A stretch of 64,000 nucleotides of DNA from positions 52,416-116,415 of the forward strand of contig NW_026042704.1 in assembly GCF_023856365.1 (NCBI RefSeq), read 5' to 3'. Of the stretch, positions 31,936 through 45,250 are shown in pieces. The notes under the pieces are model-generated. The model had not been told where the DNA came from and searched no databases. It was given only the letters and a program-made list of their open reading frames with translations. The translations under genes were made by a program, and so were the position numbers. How positions within the stretch are numbered: the first letter of the stretch is position 1; every line of letters begins with the position of its first letter. The DNA is from Brienomyrus brachyistius (Eukaryota > Chordata > Actinopteri > Osteoglossiformes > Mormyridae).

Positions 31936-33065
31936 TTTCCAGTTGAACCCTAAGGAGTAGGTTAAGTCCAGCCTTGGCTTCCAAGCTGACGTTTTTCTAC
32001 ATATGTGCTTGTGTATCATGGACAGTAAGAGGGGGCAGGCAAGGAGAGAATTTCTCTCTTTGGGGATCAATAGAGTGTTGTTATTATAACGTCTAAAAAG
32101 TATGATGGTCTGTCGATAAATCAATAACAATATCAATGAAGTCAATGTTTATCTAAAGAAATCAGAATTCAGGAAAAGCCAGGGGCCGGACCGAGTGTAG
32201 GGGGCGTGGCCAGAGACAGCCTGCTGACTGTTCCAAATCATGGGTGCATGTTACAAGTGCGGAACATATTTTAACTTAGTACTAACTTAGCATCATATTT
32301 GATCTGATTCGACTGAATATCCCAGGTTTCCATCTCTCATGCATCTGGTGTGACGTGTTTTCAGACTCTCAGGCTGGCGCAAAGAAATCTTACGGGAATT
32401 GAACGTCTCACTCCGGCCAGCTGACCAAAGTTGGTAACCTTGGTATTGTGTGTAGGAGATTCGCTATAACTATAATTTCGTTCTCCATTTACATGCCCGT
32501 AGTGTCTTTAAGTGTTATGTAGTTTTGCCTGAAACGCAAAAATAAAACAAAGCAATTAAAGCCGATCAGTGGCTCAAATTGTGCTGTAGCGATTGAAGAA
32601 CTTTTGTCGGAAGTTGGATTCGAACCCACGCCTTACTTGGGAGAACAGAATACCAGAATAGAGTAGGTTAAGTCCAGCCTTGGCTTCCAAGCTGACGTTT
32701 TTCTACATATGTGCTTGTGTATCATGGACAGTAAGAGGGGGCAGGCAAGGAGAGAATTTCTCTCTTTGGGGATCAATAGAGTGTTGTTATTATAACGTCT
32801 AAAAAGTATGATGGTCTGTCGATAAATCAATAAGAAAATAAATGAAGTCGTTTTCGCGAACACGCTGGAAAAGCCAGGGGCCGGACCGACTGTAGGGGGC
32901 GTGGCCAGAGACAGCCTGCTGACCATAGCTGTCAAGTCTCCCGTTTTGGCCGGGAAACTACCGTATTTTACTTCTCTTTCCCGCCGTCCTCCCGTATTAG
33001 TATTTTCCCGTAAATCTCCCTTATAATAATAAATATATATATATATATATATATTATATTATATA

Positions 33066-33139
33066 GTTGCTGGATAGTGTAGTGGTAAGATCGCCGCCTT
33101 TCACACGGGAGACCGGAGTTCGAATCCCGGTTGTGGCCA
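33066..33139 (+). tRNA. tRNA-like sequence, unit 2 copy 2
   Basis: As the copy at 31189-31262, but with G to A before the B box (GACCGGAGTTCGAATCC). This removes one T-stem pair and breaks the GG of the B box. Likely a decayed duplicate carried along with the flanking modules. Confidence 0.45.
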
Positions 33140-34678
33140 AAAATATATTTTATATATTTTATATATTTTATATATTTATATTTATATTATATTTTATATA
33201 ATTTATATTATTTTATATTTCCTGTCTTAAAATGTAATTCGACTGAATATCCCAGGTTTCCATCTCTCATGCATCTGGTGTGACGTGTTTTCAGACTCTC
33301 AGGCTGGCGCAAAGAAATCTTACGGGAATTGAACGTCTCACTCCGGCCAGCTGACCAAAGTTGGTAACCTTGGTATTGTGTGTAGGAGATTCGCTATAAC
33401 TATAATTTCGTTCTCCATTTACATGCCCGTAGTGTCTTTAAGTGTTATGTAGTTTTGCCTGAAACGCAAAAATAAAACAAAGCAATTAAAGCCGATCAGT
33501 GGCTCAAATTGTGCTGTAGCGATTGAAGAACTTTTGTCGGAAGTTGGATTCGAACCCACGCCTTACTTGGGAGAACAGAATACCAGAATAGAGTAGGTTA
33601 AGTCCAGCCTTGGCTTCCAAGCTGACGTTTTTCTACATATGTGCTTGTGTATCATGGACAGTAAGAGGGGGCAGGCAAGGAGAGAATTTCTCCTTGTCTA
33701 AAAAGTATGATGGTCTGTCGATAAATCAATAACAATATCAATGAAGTCAATGTTTATCTAAAGGAATCAGAATTCAGGAAAAGCCAGGGGCCGGACCGAG
33801 TGTAGGGGGGCGTGGCCAGAGACAGCCTGCTGACTGTTCCAAATCATGGGTGCATGTTACAAGTCCGGAACATATTTTAACTTAGTACTAACTTAGCATC
33901 ATATTTGATCTGATTCGACTGAATATCCCAGGTTTCCATCTCTCATGCATCTGGTGTGACGTGTTTTCAGACTCTCAGGCTGGCGCAAAGAAATCTTACG
34001 GGAATTGAACGTCTCACTCCGGTCAGCTGACCAAAGTTGGTAACCTTGGTATTGTGTGTAGGAGATTCGGTATAACTATAATTTCGTTCTCCATTTACAT
34101 GCCCGTAGTGTCTTTAACCGGCTGCACAAACTGGATCCGCCTCCATTACGACACAACTTTGCCCTTATTGGCTTAAGAATTTAGTCACATACATGACGTA
34201 TATCTGCTATTTCTCCCGAGAAGCAGGTAAAGCAGTGGTAACTGCTTTGTAGTTAATTTACCTGGTAAAATTAAGTTTAAATAAATGATATAAATACTGT
34301 AATAGTACTCGTGAGCTTTGTTTATTTGTTATTAGTTATTGTAATGTTGCGCTGCTTTATTTGTTTAATCGTCTAGTCTGTGGAGACATTCAAGTTAATC
34401 AAATAAGAATTGCACTGTACACTGTACATGACCATAAAAACTTTGTATCCTTGAAATAAATGTTTTTGATCTTTTCCTTGGCAGTTATCTTTTTACACAG
34501 GGCCTCTATGTACACGATAGTTTTTTTTTTCACGACTAACAGTATGGATCAGGAGTTGGTTATTGTAAAAGAAGTAATGTGCATGCAGGTGATATTTGTA
34601 TAGATTTATCCACACCCTTGTAGCAGTGCTGCCATTGCAGTCAGATCTCGCAAACTAGGAGTATTAGTTGTCTTTATT

Positions 34679-35341
34679 TCTCTTTATTTCTTGACGCCAA
34701 CCCTCTCCATTAATCCGGGCTTGGGACTGGCACCTACCTGAGCTGGCTTGCTCCCTTAAGTGGCTGGGTTAGGCTAAACTATATATATATATTTACCAAG
34801 ACTACAATAAAACATCTCGAAATGTGTAGTCTAGCAAAACGCAGTTTAAAGAAGGTAGCCTACCTGGCGAAATTGCAAACAAATTAAGGGCGTTAGGCAG
34901 CCTTTAGATCCTACCCATCATGCACTGCAGTTTTTTGCTAATTCCTCAAAAGGAAAACTGTCCATCCATCCATCCATTTTCCAAACCGCTTATCCTACTG
35001 GATCGCGGGGGGTCTGGAGCCTATCCCGGAAGCAATGGGCACGAGACAGGGAACAACTCAGGATGGCGGGCCAGCCCATCGCAGGGCACACTCACACACT
35101 ATTCACTCACGCATACACTCCTATGGGCAATTTAGCAACTCCAATTAGCCTCAGCATGTTTTTGGACTGTGGGGGAAACCAGAGTACCCGGAGGAAACCC
35201 CACGATGACATGGGTAGAACATGCAAACTCCACACACATGTGACCCAGGTGGAGACTCGAACCCGGGCCCTAGAGGTGTGAGGCAACAGTGCTAACCACT
35301 GCACCACCATGCTGCCCCCTAAATGGAAAACCATTAAATAC
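34679..35341. repeat. Inverted-repeat arm (right), unit 2
   Basis: Copy of 7294-7956, again split by the SINE. One base of the left target duplication differs (AAAAGGAAAAC). Confidence 0.85.
34959..35320 (-). mobile_element. tRNA-derived SINE, unit 2
   Basis: Same insertion as in unit 1, so it predates the tandem duplication. It has CTCGAACCCGGG where unit 1 has CTCAAACCCGGG, which restores the better B box. Confidence 0.8.
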
Positions 35342-36320
35342 AAAAGGAAAACAAAAGTGCTGTAAGACTGTATACTTATGTGTATGTTAGTAAAGGCTGT
35401 AGCTGACACAACGGACCCCACTAATTAGAAAGGGGTAATTGTACACATGTGGCATCCAGTATGTTCTTCTATAACAGTTTTTTTAAAAAAAAAAAAACTC
35501 ACATTACACAAATTGGCACTATCAAAACGAGGATTATGGGGAAAATGGGGACTGTGATGGAGATTACATACACGTAGGCATGGTATTTAGTTTTTTTTAA
35601 TCTGGTCACCTTCCAGAGTAATTGTAAACTAAAACCATCTTCACCCTATTTGATTCTTTATAAATGGACAATCAGTCGTGCAGTAAATGGGGGTATAGAG
35701 AGACACAGAGCTTGTCTAACAAGAAACCCTGGGAAGCTAACATTAATAGGGTGGGTATGGATAGCAAAACCATTGATACAGATTACAGATTTATATCTCA
35801 CCTGAACCCTGGCGGGCTCCGTGCCAATAGGGGTTGGGATTAGGGTTAGTTAACTTAAGTAGTAATATTGATGTGTATATTCTCCTATTCTCCAGTCAGT
35901 GAATCGTGAAACGTAATGTTAATATGTTTCTATACCTATATGTTCTGCTTAAAAACCCATAAAGGCAAGCACAGTGTTTAGACATTCTGTTACTTAGACT
36001 AGTAAACACTAAGATCCTTCAGCTTTCAATTAACCTGACACAACAGTCTAAACAACAAATGTGTGCCATGTCATTTGTCATCTTTACATCTTGTATCCTT
36101 TATATGGTAATTGGATTTTCAAGGTGGAATTGCAGGTCGATCATTTTAAGGATCTAGATGTAAACCTCCCTGGTGTTGCTTTAATATTTTTTTTGCACAA
36201 TTTGCTTCACACACTTCCTCCAGCAGAGAAGCTTACAATACTACACCCCACCAAATGACTGGATGATGCCTTTTTATTTAAGGTCTGGCTGTGAGCCTCG
36301 ATTACCGATACACTATCTTC

Positions 36321-37032
36321 AGGCTCCTGCCGGGATCAGTCAGTATGGTGGACCTTTGGAGGAATGGGTACAAAACCATCAGGAAAGTTTGCAGGTGCTT
36401 CAAGAGTATGTGAAGGCTTAGTTGGAGGAACAAGCCACACCACGAAATCGGAAACACAATGAGTTGGTTAATGATTAGGGGTTTGATGAAGGTCAGCTGG
36501 TGTGTTTGCGGAACCATGTTCGAGGTAAAATACAGGATCATTGGGATGCCTGTTTGTATATGGTAGTTCGGTGTCCCCAAGATCAGGGTGCAGTTTACTC
36601 TGCAACTCCAATGGAGGGGGACGGGGTTGTCCGTCAAGTTCACCGAACAGAGTTGCGTCCAGTACCACAGGGGGTTGTTATGTCAGGGGAAGATGTTCTG
36701 GTAATGTCTCCTGAGTCTGGGTTGCCCACAGGGGCAACAGAAATGGAATCGGATGAGGACTCTGTGATTTTACGGGGACAGGGCTGGTGGGAGGGGTCGC
36801 AATAGAGCATCCACAAGTAGGCCTCGTATAATGGAGGAGGTTATGTCCCCCCCGAGGTGTAGAGACCAGTTAAACGTTCGGTGAGGTCCACCACTGGTCA
36901 TCATACCAACCCTTATAAGTTACCACGGTCAGTGAATGATCGTTCGGTTGGGGAGGAAGACCAGTGGTTTGGGGATAGAATTCTTAGCTGTGATCGTTGG
37001 GTCATCAATTTCATTTTGGGGGATGGATTGTA
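36321..37032 (+). pseudogene. Ty3/gypsy pol 3' relic, unit 2
   Basis: Copy of 8940-9651 with the same internal stop codons, so the decay predates the tandem duplication. Confidence 0.75.
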
Positions 37033-38179
37033 GCCAGGCAATTATAGGCAGGTATAGGAACTGCAGTTCGGACTGGAGGCATAGCCGGGGCGAGATGGCT
37101 GTGCATGTTCCGATGGTAGGGCATATTGGCAAAGGAGCAGGCACGGGAAAGACAGGCAGGGTCCTGATAGATTTGGTGGAGCATCGGCGGGCATATTGAA
37201 TTTGCAGTGTAGCAGCCTTTCTGTTTGCTTGTTTCAGGGGTGAACAATCTTATCCGCAAAGGGCCGGTGTGTATGCAGGTTTTCGCTGCAACTCCCTAAT
37301 TAGATTTCTAATTAGAGGACTGATTAGCTGAAGAGTCCTCATACCTGGTTTTGAAGAGCTGACCTAAAGGTTACCCCAAAAACCTGTTTTTTTTTTGTTT
37401 GAATGGGGCAGTGAGTCATGGGGTAAACTACTGTTCTTTAGGGGTTTTCAAGGTGGAATTACGGGTCGATAATTTTAAGGATCAGGTTGTAAACCTCCCT
37501 GGTGTTGCTTTAATATGTTTTATCTGAGGTTGTATCGTGTATTATCAAGCCAGCCGGCTTAGTGGCCTCGGGAGCGGGGTTTAGTGGGAGCAGCTGGCTA
37601 GTTTTATTTTCTTTTTTGTTTGTGTCTTTTTCTTTGTTGTATGTATATTTTGGGTTCATTATTAGGCAGGCTGGGCCTTTTGGCACCTGTAGTCTGGGTG
37701 CTGGATTGCCCATAGGGGTCTTTTTTATTGCTGTGATTTGCTGTGTCATTCACTAGTGTGATTTGTGCTGGATGTGTTTTTAAGGTTGTGCTGTGGCGTG
37801 TACCTGAGCAAACTTTGGGCAACCTGTTCTCTTGTTGGCTTTATTGACAAAGGGTGGATTAGTCTAATTACGGCCTGCTACAAATAGCTGCATATAACGT
37901 ATAAAAAAAATCACCTTATGGGTGCAAGATAGGGTAGCAAGATCTTGAGTTTTTTTTACAGTACTCGGGTACGTTTTAAAATTTTCGACCAATCAGCAAA
38001 CATTATTCTGACAGCATAGCTGGGAAACCAATGAAAAGTGAGTGCAACGTTCTAGAACTTGACTTCGGGTTGACGCTCCCTATAAAAGAGCTGGGTACTG
38101 CTTCAAGGCGTTCAGTTGGCGCTACCTCCTGATAGAGTAGCACTGTACGGCTCTTGTTCCGTAAAACAACATCAAAAGG

Positions 38180-38468
38180 ATGAAAAAAAAAACAATATTT
38201 AAAGAAGACGAAAAAAATCAATTTTTAAAGAAGACGAAAAAAACATCGTCTAAAAAAATAAGCCAAAAAAATAATATCCGAAGAAGGAAAAACATGCAAA
38301 GTAAAAAAAAACAAACAAAAATAAAAAACAATATCCAAAGAAGAAGGAAAAAAACATCCAAAGGGAGAAAAGAAGAACTGAAGGGCCAACAAGGTAGGAG
38401 GAAATACAAATTTCGTTTCAGCACCGTTGGAGTGCCAAGCCGTGAAAAGCATTTGGCCAGAAGACAAG
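38180..38468 (+). CDS. Lysine-rich first-exon candidate, unit 2, open
   Basis: 96 codons plus one base from ATG to the donor AAG|GTAAGTG at 38468/38469. The N-terminal part is very basic (MKKKTIFKEDEKN, then SSKKISQKN and QRRRKKTSKGRKEE) and then reads RRKYKFRFSTVGVPSREKHL before the donor. No domain recognised; a nuclear basic protein would be a guess. No downstream exon can be identified before the satellite array. If not spliced, the frame runs to a stop at 38579-38581. Confidence 0.3.
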
Positions 38469-39130
38469 GTAAGTGTTGTATCTGTTATTTTAAAACAGCG
38501 CTTTTCAAAATGCTGCTTTATAATCGTTTGAGATCGTTAGCCAGTGTGACAGCTGAAGGCTTTTTGAGTTTACCAACATAAAGTTTTATTTCTGTATTAG
38601 GACATTGTCAGGAACAATGATGTGTTCATCGCTATGATGTGGTCAAAAAGCGATGCATTGAATCTTAGAAACATTTGTGATTTTTCAAACGATGCTTTTC
38701 CTTTTATTTAATCAGTAAAATTTCCATCGGTTTTATATAGTGCCCCTTGAAATATGTCTTTAGCTCATTTTCCGGGCATTTTACTAGAATGCATCCTGAG
38801 AAATACACAAGCTCTGCTGCATTTCCGTGCCTCGATGTTTAGTGCCGAGTATAATTGTTGCAGTTGCTTTTTATATATTCCATGAGACCTGTTGGTACCA
38901 AGAGAAGTGTGAGACTGTCAGGGTGAATTTATCATACAATCGCACGCATAAATACCTGAGGGTTGCCAGTCCTTTTGCGTTGTTACAGGAGGACTAGAGC
39001 TGACGAGTGTGTTTCTACACACTATCAAGGGCATTGTAGTACAGTTTTCTCAGGTGGGAGAATGCTGCCGATCTCCTATTTGACAATACAGCCCTTGATA
39101 TATTAGAATATTACAGAACTAGAAGCCTTT

Positions 39131-39244
39131 TGCAAGGAAGAATGTGAGAAAATCCCAAGTACAAGAACTGAAAGCCTTTCAGCTGGCTATAAGAAGCGCT
39201 TGTAAGCTGTGATATCTGGCAGAGGAGGTGTTACTAAGTACTGA
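39131..39244 (+). pseudogene. Tc1/mariner transposase C-terminal relic, unit 2
   Basis: Copy of 11727-11840 with the same internal TAA. Confidence 0.6.
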
Positions 39245-39650
39245 TTACGTAGGGTGCCCAAACTTTTGCAGAGTGCCATAATAATGTTTTTATTTTGTAA
39301 TTTTGTTCAATTTATGGCATAAAAAGTAACTATTCATCAATGTTTGCTGAAAATATTGTGTATTTTTCCCCCAGTTCCTAAAGAGACTGTATTAACTGAT
39401 ATTGTTGCTTTTGTAATTGAAAAGATGTTATTTGTCAAGGGGTGCCAAACCTTTGCATAAGACTGTACACAGTGTGTGTATGTGTTTATGTGAGTGTGTG
39501 TCTGTGTGTGTGTGTATATATATATATATGTGTGTGTGTGTATATATTTCTGTATATGCATGTGTATATATATATTTATATATAGTTCACACACATTCAA
39601 ACTTATTTGAATACACATTCAAAATTATTTTTATTATTATTATTTTCGTC

Positions 39651-40531
39651 GTTTTTTTTTTTGTGTTTTAAAATTTTTTATTTTTGCAATGGAAATAAAA
39701 ATAAAGCAGTCCTCCGTAGAGGAGGGGTGGTGGAGGGAATATATATATATATATACATATATATAAAATAATTGTCACACAACTGGGGTGACATGCCTTT
39801 CCTGCTCACCCAATTTTAGTGCACTTTAGTTATGCATAATGACCATCTAGTCTCGATACACCCATATATATATATGTATATATATATATAGTTTTTTTTG
39901 TTTTTTTTTTTGCAATAGACAATAAAAATAACGCAGTTCTCCATAAAGGAGGGATGGTGGATGGAATATATATATACATATATATAAAATAATTGTCACA
40001 CAACCTGGGTGACATGCCTTGCCTGCTCACCCAGTTTTAGTGCACCTTAGTTATTCATAATGACCATCTAGTCTCGATACACCCATAAATATATATGTAT
40101 ATATATATAGTTTTTTTTGTTTTTTTTTTTGCAATAGACAATAAAAATAACGCAGTTCTCCATAAAGGAGGGATGGTGGATGGAATATATATATACATAT
40201 ATATAAAATAATTGTCACACAACTTGGGTGACATGCCTTGCCTGCTCACCCAATTTTAGTGCAACTTAGTTATCCATAATGACCAACTAGTCTCGATACA
40301 CCCATATATATATATATATGTACATATATATATAGTTTTTTTATTAGCAATAGAAAAGAAAAATAACGCAGTTCTCCGTAAAGGAGGGATGGTGGATGGA
40401 ATATATATATATATATATATATATACATTTATATAAAATAATTGTCACACAACCTGGGTGACATGCCTTGCCTGCTCACCCAATTTTAGTGCACCTTAGT
40501 TATCCATACTGACCATCTAGTCTCGACACAC

Positions 40532-40586
<55 letters not shown>

Positions 40587-40888
40587 GATATTTTTTCTTT
40601 TTCTTGTGTTTTTTTTTCGCAATGGATATTAAAAATAAAGCAGTCCTCCGTAAAGGAGGGGTGGTGGAGGGAATATATATATACATATATATATAAAATA
40701 ATTGTCACACAACCTGGGTGACATGCCTTGCCTGCTCACCCAATTTTAGTGCAACTTAGTTATCCATAATGACCAACTAGTCTCGATACACCCATATATA
40801 TATATATATATGTACATATATATAGTTTTTTTATTAGCAATAGAAAAGAAAAATAACGCAGTTCTCCGTAAAGGAGGGATGGTGGATG

Positions 40889-40954
<66 letters not shown>

Positions 40955-41057
40955 TTATATAAAATAATTGTCACACAACCTGGGTGACATGCCTTGCCTG
41001 CTCACCCAATTTTAGTGCACTTTAGTTATCCATACTGACCATCTAGTCTCGACACAC

Positions 41058-41128
<71 letters not shown>

Positions 41129-41548
41129 GATATTTTTTCTTTTTCTTGTGTTTTTTTTTCGCAATGGATATTAAAAATAAAGCAGTCCTCCGTAAAGGAG
41201 GGATGGTGGATGGAATATATATATAAAATAATTGTCACACAACCGGGGTGACATGCCTTGCCTGCTCACCCAATTTTAGTGCACCTTAGTTATTCATAAT
41301 GACCATCTAGTCTCGATACACCCATAAATATATATGTATATATATATAGTTTTTTTATTAGCAATAGAAAAGAAAAATAACGCAGTTCTCCGTAAAGGAG
41401 GGATGGTGGATGGAATATATATATATATATATACATTTATATAAAATAATTGTCACACAACCTGGGTGACATGCCTTGCCTGCTCACCCAATTTTAGTGC
41501 ACTTTAGTTATCCATAATGACCATCTAGTCTCGATACACCCATGAATA

Positions 41549-41613
<65 letters not shown>

Positions 41614-41800
41614 TTTCTGTTTTTTTTTTGCAATAGACAATAAAAATAACGCAGTTCTCCGTAAAGGAGGGATGGTGGATGGAATATGTATATGCATATA
41701 TATAAAATAATTGTCACACAACCTGGGTGACATGCCTTGCCTGCTCACCCAATTTTAGTGCACCTCAGTTATCCATACTGACCATCTAGTCTCGACACAC

Positions 41801-41847
<47 letters not shown>

Positions 41848-43181
41848 GATATTTTTTCTTTTTCTTGTGTTTTTTTTTCGCAATGGATATTAAAAATAAA
41901 GCAGTCCTCCGTAAAGGAGGGGTGGTGGAGGGAATATATATATACATTTATATAAAATAATTGTCACACAACTGGGGTGACATGCCTTGCCTGCTCACCC
42001 AATTTTAGTGCACCTTAGTTATCCATAATGACCAACTAGTCTCGATACACCCATAAATATATATGTGTATATATATATATATATATAGTTTTTTTGTGTT
42101 TTTTTTTTGCAATAGACAATAAAAATAACGCAGTTCTCCATAAAGGAGGGATAGTGGATGGAATATATATATACATATATATAAAATAATTGTCACACAA
42201 CCTGGGTGACATGCCTTGCCTGCTCACCCAATTTTAGTGCACCTTAGTTATCCATACTGACCATCTAGTCTCGATACACCCATATATATATATATATATA
42301 TGTACATATATATAGTTTTTTTATTAGCAATAGAAAAGAAAAATAACGCAGTTCTCCGTAAAGGAGGGATGGTGGATGGAATATATACATACATATATAT
42401 AAAATAATTGTCACACAACCTGGGTGACATGCCTTGCCTGCTCACCCAATTTTAGTGCAACTTAGTTATCCATAATGACCAACTAGTCTCGATACACCCA
42501 TAAATATATATGTATATATATAGTTTTTTTTTTTTCGCAATGGATATTAAAAATAAAGCAGTCCTCCGTAAAGGAGGGATGGTGGATGGAATATATATAT
42601 AAAATAATTGTCACACAACCGGGGTGACATGCCTTGCCTGCTCACCCAATTTTAGTGCACCTTAGTTATTCATAATGACCATCTAGTCTCGATAAAGGAG
42701 GGATGGTGGATGGAATATGTATATAAAATAATTGTCACACAACCGGGGTGACATGCCTTGCCTGCTCACCCAATTTTAGTGCACCTTAGTTATTCATAAT
42801 GACCATCTAGTCTCGATACACCCATAAATATATATGTATATATATGTATTGTTTTTTTTTTTTTTTTTTTTTGCAATACACAATAAAAATAGCGCAGTTC
42901 TCCATAAAGGAGGGATGGTGGATGGAATATATATATACATATATATAAAATAATTGTCACACAACCTGGGTGACATGCCTTGCCTGCTCACCCAATTTTA
43001 GTGCAACTTAGTTATCCATAATGACCAACTAGTCTCGATACACCCATATATATATATATATATATATATGTACATATATATAGTTTTTTTATTAGCAATA
43101 GAAAAGAAAAATAACACAGTTCTCCGTAAAGGAGGGATGGTGGATGGAATATATATATATATATATTATTATTTTATATAA

Positions 43182-43247
<66 letters not shown>

Positions 43248-43806
43248 TTATATAAAATAATTGTCACACAACCTGGGTGACATGCCTTGCCTGCTCACCC
43301 AATTTTAGTGCAACTTAGTTATCCATAATGACCAACTAGTCTCGATACACCCATATATATATATATATATGTACATATATATAGTTTTTTTATTTTTTTC
43401 GTAATGGACAATAAAAATAACGCAGTTCTCCGTAAAGGAGGGATGGTGGATGGAATATATATATACATATATACATTTATATAAAATAATTGTCACACAA
43501 CCTGGGTGACATGCCTTGCCTGCTCACCCAGTTTTAGTGCACCTTAGTTATCCATAATGACCAACTAGTCTCGATACACCCATAAATATATATATATATA
43601 TGTACATATATATAGTTTTTTTATTAGCAATAGAAAAGAAAAATAACGCAGTTCTCCGTAAAGGAGGGATGGTGGATGGAATATATACATACATATATAT
43701 AAAATAATTGTCACACAACCTGGGTGACATGCCTTGCCTGCTCACCCAGTTTTAGTGCACCTTAGTTATCCATAATGACCATCTAGTCTCGATACACCCA
43801 TAAATA

Positions 43807-43838
<32 letters not shown>

Positions 43839-44047
43839 GTTTTTTTATTTTTTTCGTAATGGACAATAAAAATAACGCAGTTCTCCGTAAAGGAGGGATG
43901 GTGGATGGAATATATATATACATATATACATTTATATAAAATAATTGTCACACAACCTGGGTGACATGCCTTGCCTGCTCACCCAGTTTTAGTGCACCTT
44001 AGTTATCCATACTGACCATCTAGTCTCGATACACCCATAAATATATA
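39651..44047. repeat. Satellite array, about 19 monomers, unit 2
   Basis: Same monomers as unit 1 but about 19 TTGTCAC motifs. The duplicated ~1.4 kb and ~1.2 kb blocks of unit 1 are present once or not at all. Special monomers are a 124-bp deleted one (between motifs at about 42606 and 42730) and one with an inverted segment (43168-43261). Confidence 0.95.
43168..43261. repeat. 94-bp perfect palindrome inside satellite array
   Basis: ATTATTTTATATAAATGTA followed by (TA)n and then TACATTTATATAAAATAAT. The right half is the normal monomer end; the left half is its inverted copy, found in no other monomer of the window. Confidence 0.85.
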
Positions 44048-45216
44048 TACTGAACAAAAATATAAACGCAACACTCTTGTTTCTGCTCCCATTTTTCATG
44101 AGATGGACTTAAAGACCTACAATTCATTCCAGATACACAATATTACCATTTCTCTCAAACATTTCTCACAAATCAGTCTAAATGTGTGATAGTGAGCACT
44201 TCTGCTTTGCTGAGATAATCCATCCCACCTCACAGGTGTGCCACATCAAGATGCTGATCTGACATCATGGGTAGTGCACAGGTGTACCTTATACTGCCCA
44301 CAATAAAAGGCCACCCTGGAATGTGCAGTTTTTTGCTTTATTGGGGGTCTGGGGACTCAGAACCGGTCAGTATCTGGTGTGACCACCATTTGCCTCATAC
44401 AATGCAACACATCTTCTTCGCATAGAGTTTATCAGATTGTCAATTGTGGCCTGTGGAATGTTGGTCCACTCCTCTTCAATGGCTGTGCGAAGTTGTTGGA
44501 TATTAGTGGGAACTGGTACACGCTGTCGTATACGCCGGTCAAGCACATCCCAAACATGCTCAACGGGTGACATGTCCGGTGAGTATGCTGGCCATGCAAG
44601 AACTGGGACATTTTCAGCTTCCAAGAACTGTGTACAGATCCTTGCAACATGGGGCCGTGCATCATCTGTCTGAGTGGCTGGTCTCAGACGATCTTGGAGG
44701 TGAACCTGCTGGATGTGGAGGTCCTGGGCTGGTGTGGTTACACGTGGTCTGCGGTTGTGAGGCCGGTTGGATGTACTGCCATATTCTCTGAAACGCCTTT
44801 GGAGACGGCTTATGGTTGAGAAATGAACATTCAATGCACGAGCAACAGATCTGGTTGACATTCCTGCTGTCAGCATGCCAATTGCACGCTCCCTCAATGC
44901 TTGTGGCATCTGTGGCATTTTGCTGTGAGACAAAACTGCACATTCCAGGGTGGCCTTTTATTGTGGGCAGTATAAGGTACACCTGTGCACTACCCATGAT
45001 GTCAGATCAGCATCTTGATGTGGCACACCTGTGAGGTGGGATGGATTATCTCAGCAAAGCAGAAGTGCTCACTATCACACATTTAGACTGATTTGTGAGA
45101 AATGTTTGAGAGAAATGGTAATATTGTGTATCTGGAATGAATTGTAGATCTTTAAGTCCATCTCATGAAAAATGGGAGCAAAAACAAAAGTGTTGCGTTT
45201 ATATTTTTGTTCAGTG
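44048..45216 (-). mobile_element. Non-autonomous Tc1-like transposon, unit 2
   Basis: Same insertion in the same satellite context as unit 1. One of few differences is AATAAAAGG for AATAAATGG in the left TIR. Confidence 0.9.
44367..44918 (-). CDS. Tc1-like transposase, internally deleted, unit 2
   Basis: Predicted protein identical to the unit 1 copy (183 residues, HTH plus D34E end, first catalytic Asp missing). Identity is expected from the recent tandem duplication and is not by itself evidence of selection. Confidence 0.85.
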   Translation of the reverse strand: MPQMPQALRERAIGMLTAGMSTRSVARALNVHFSTISRLQRRFREYGSTSNRPHNRRPRVTTPAQDLHIQQVHLQDRLRPATQTDDARPHVARICTQFLEAENVPVLAWPAYSPDMSPVEHVWDVLDRRIRQRVPVPTNIQQLRTAIEEEWTNIPQATIDNLINSMRRRCVALYEANGGHTRY

Positions 45217-45250
45217 TATGTATATGTATACATATAGTTTTTTTTGTGTT

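Larger units (their letters stand above)
30673..33840. repeat. Amplified local modules in unit-variable segment, unit 2
   Basis: Repeated blocks in direct order: a tRNA-Leu-like 3' half with upstream AAAGCAATTAAAGCCGATC, a 200-bp block starting AAGTCCAGCCTTGGCTTCC (30796, 31966, 32671, 33602), the CCCGTTTTGGCCGGG block with a tRNA-like sequence (31070, 32939), an AT tract, and the 200-bp module. Block ends are not the same each time, so this is nested duplication with deletions rather than a simple tandem repeat. No protein-coding gene is visible. Confidence 0.75.
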
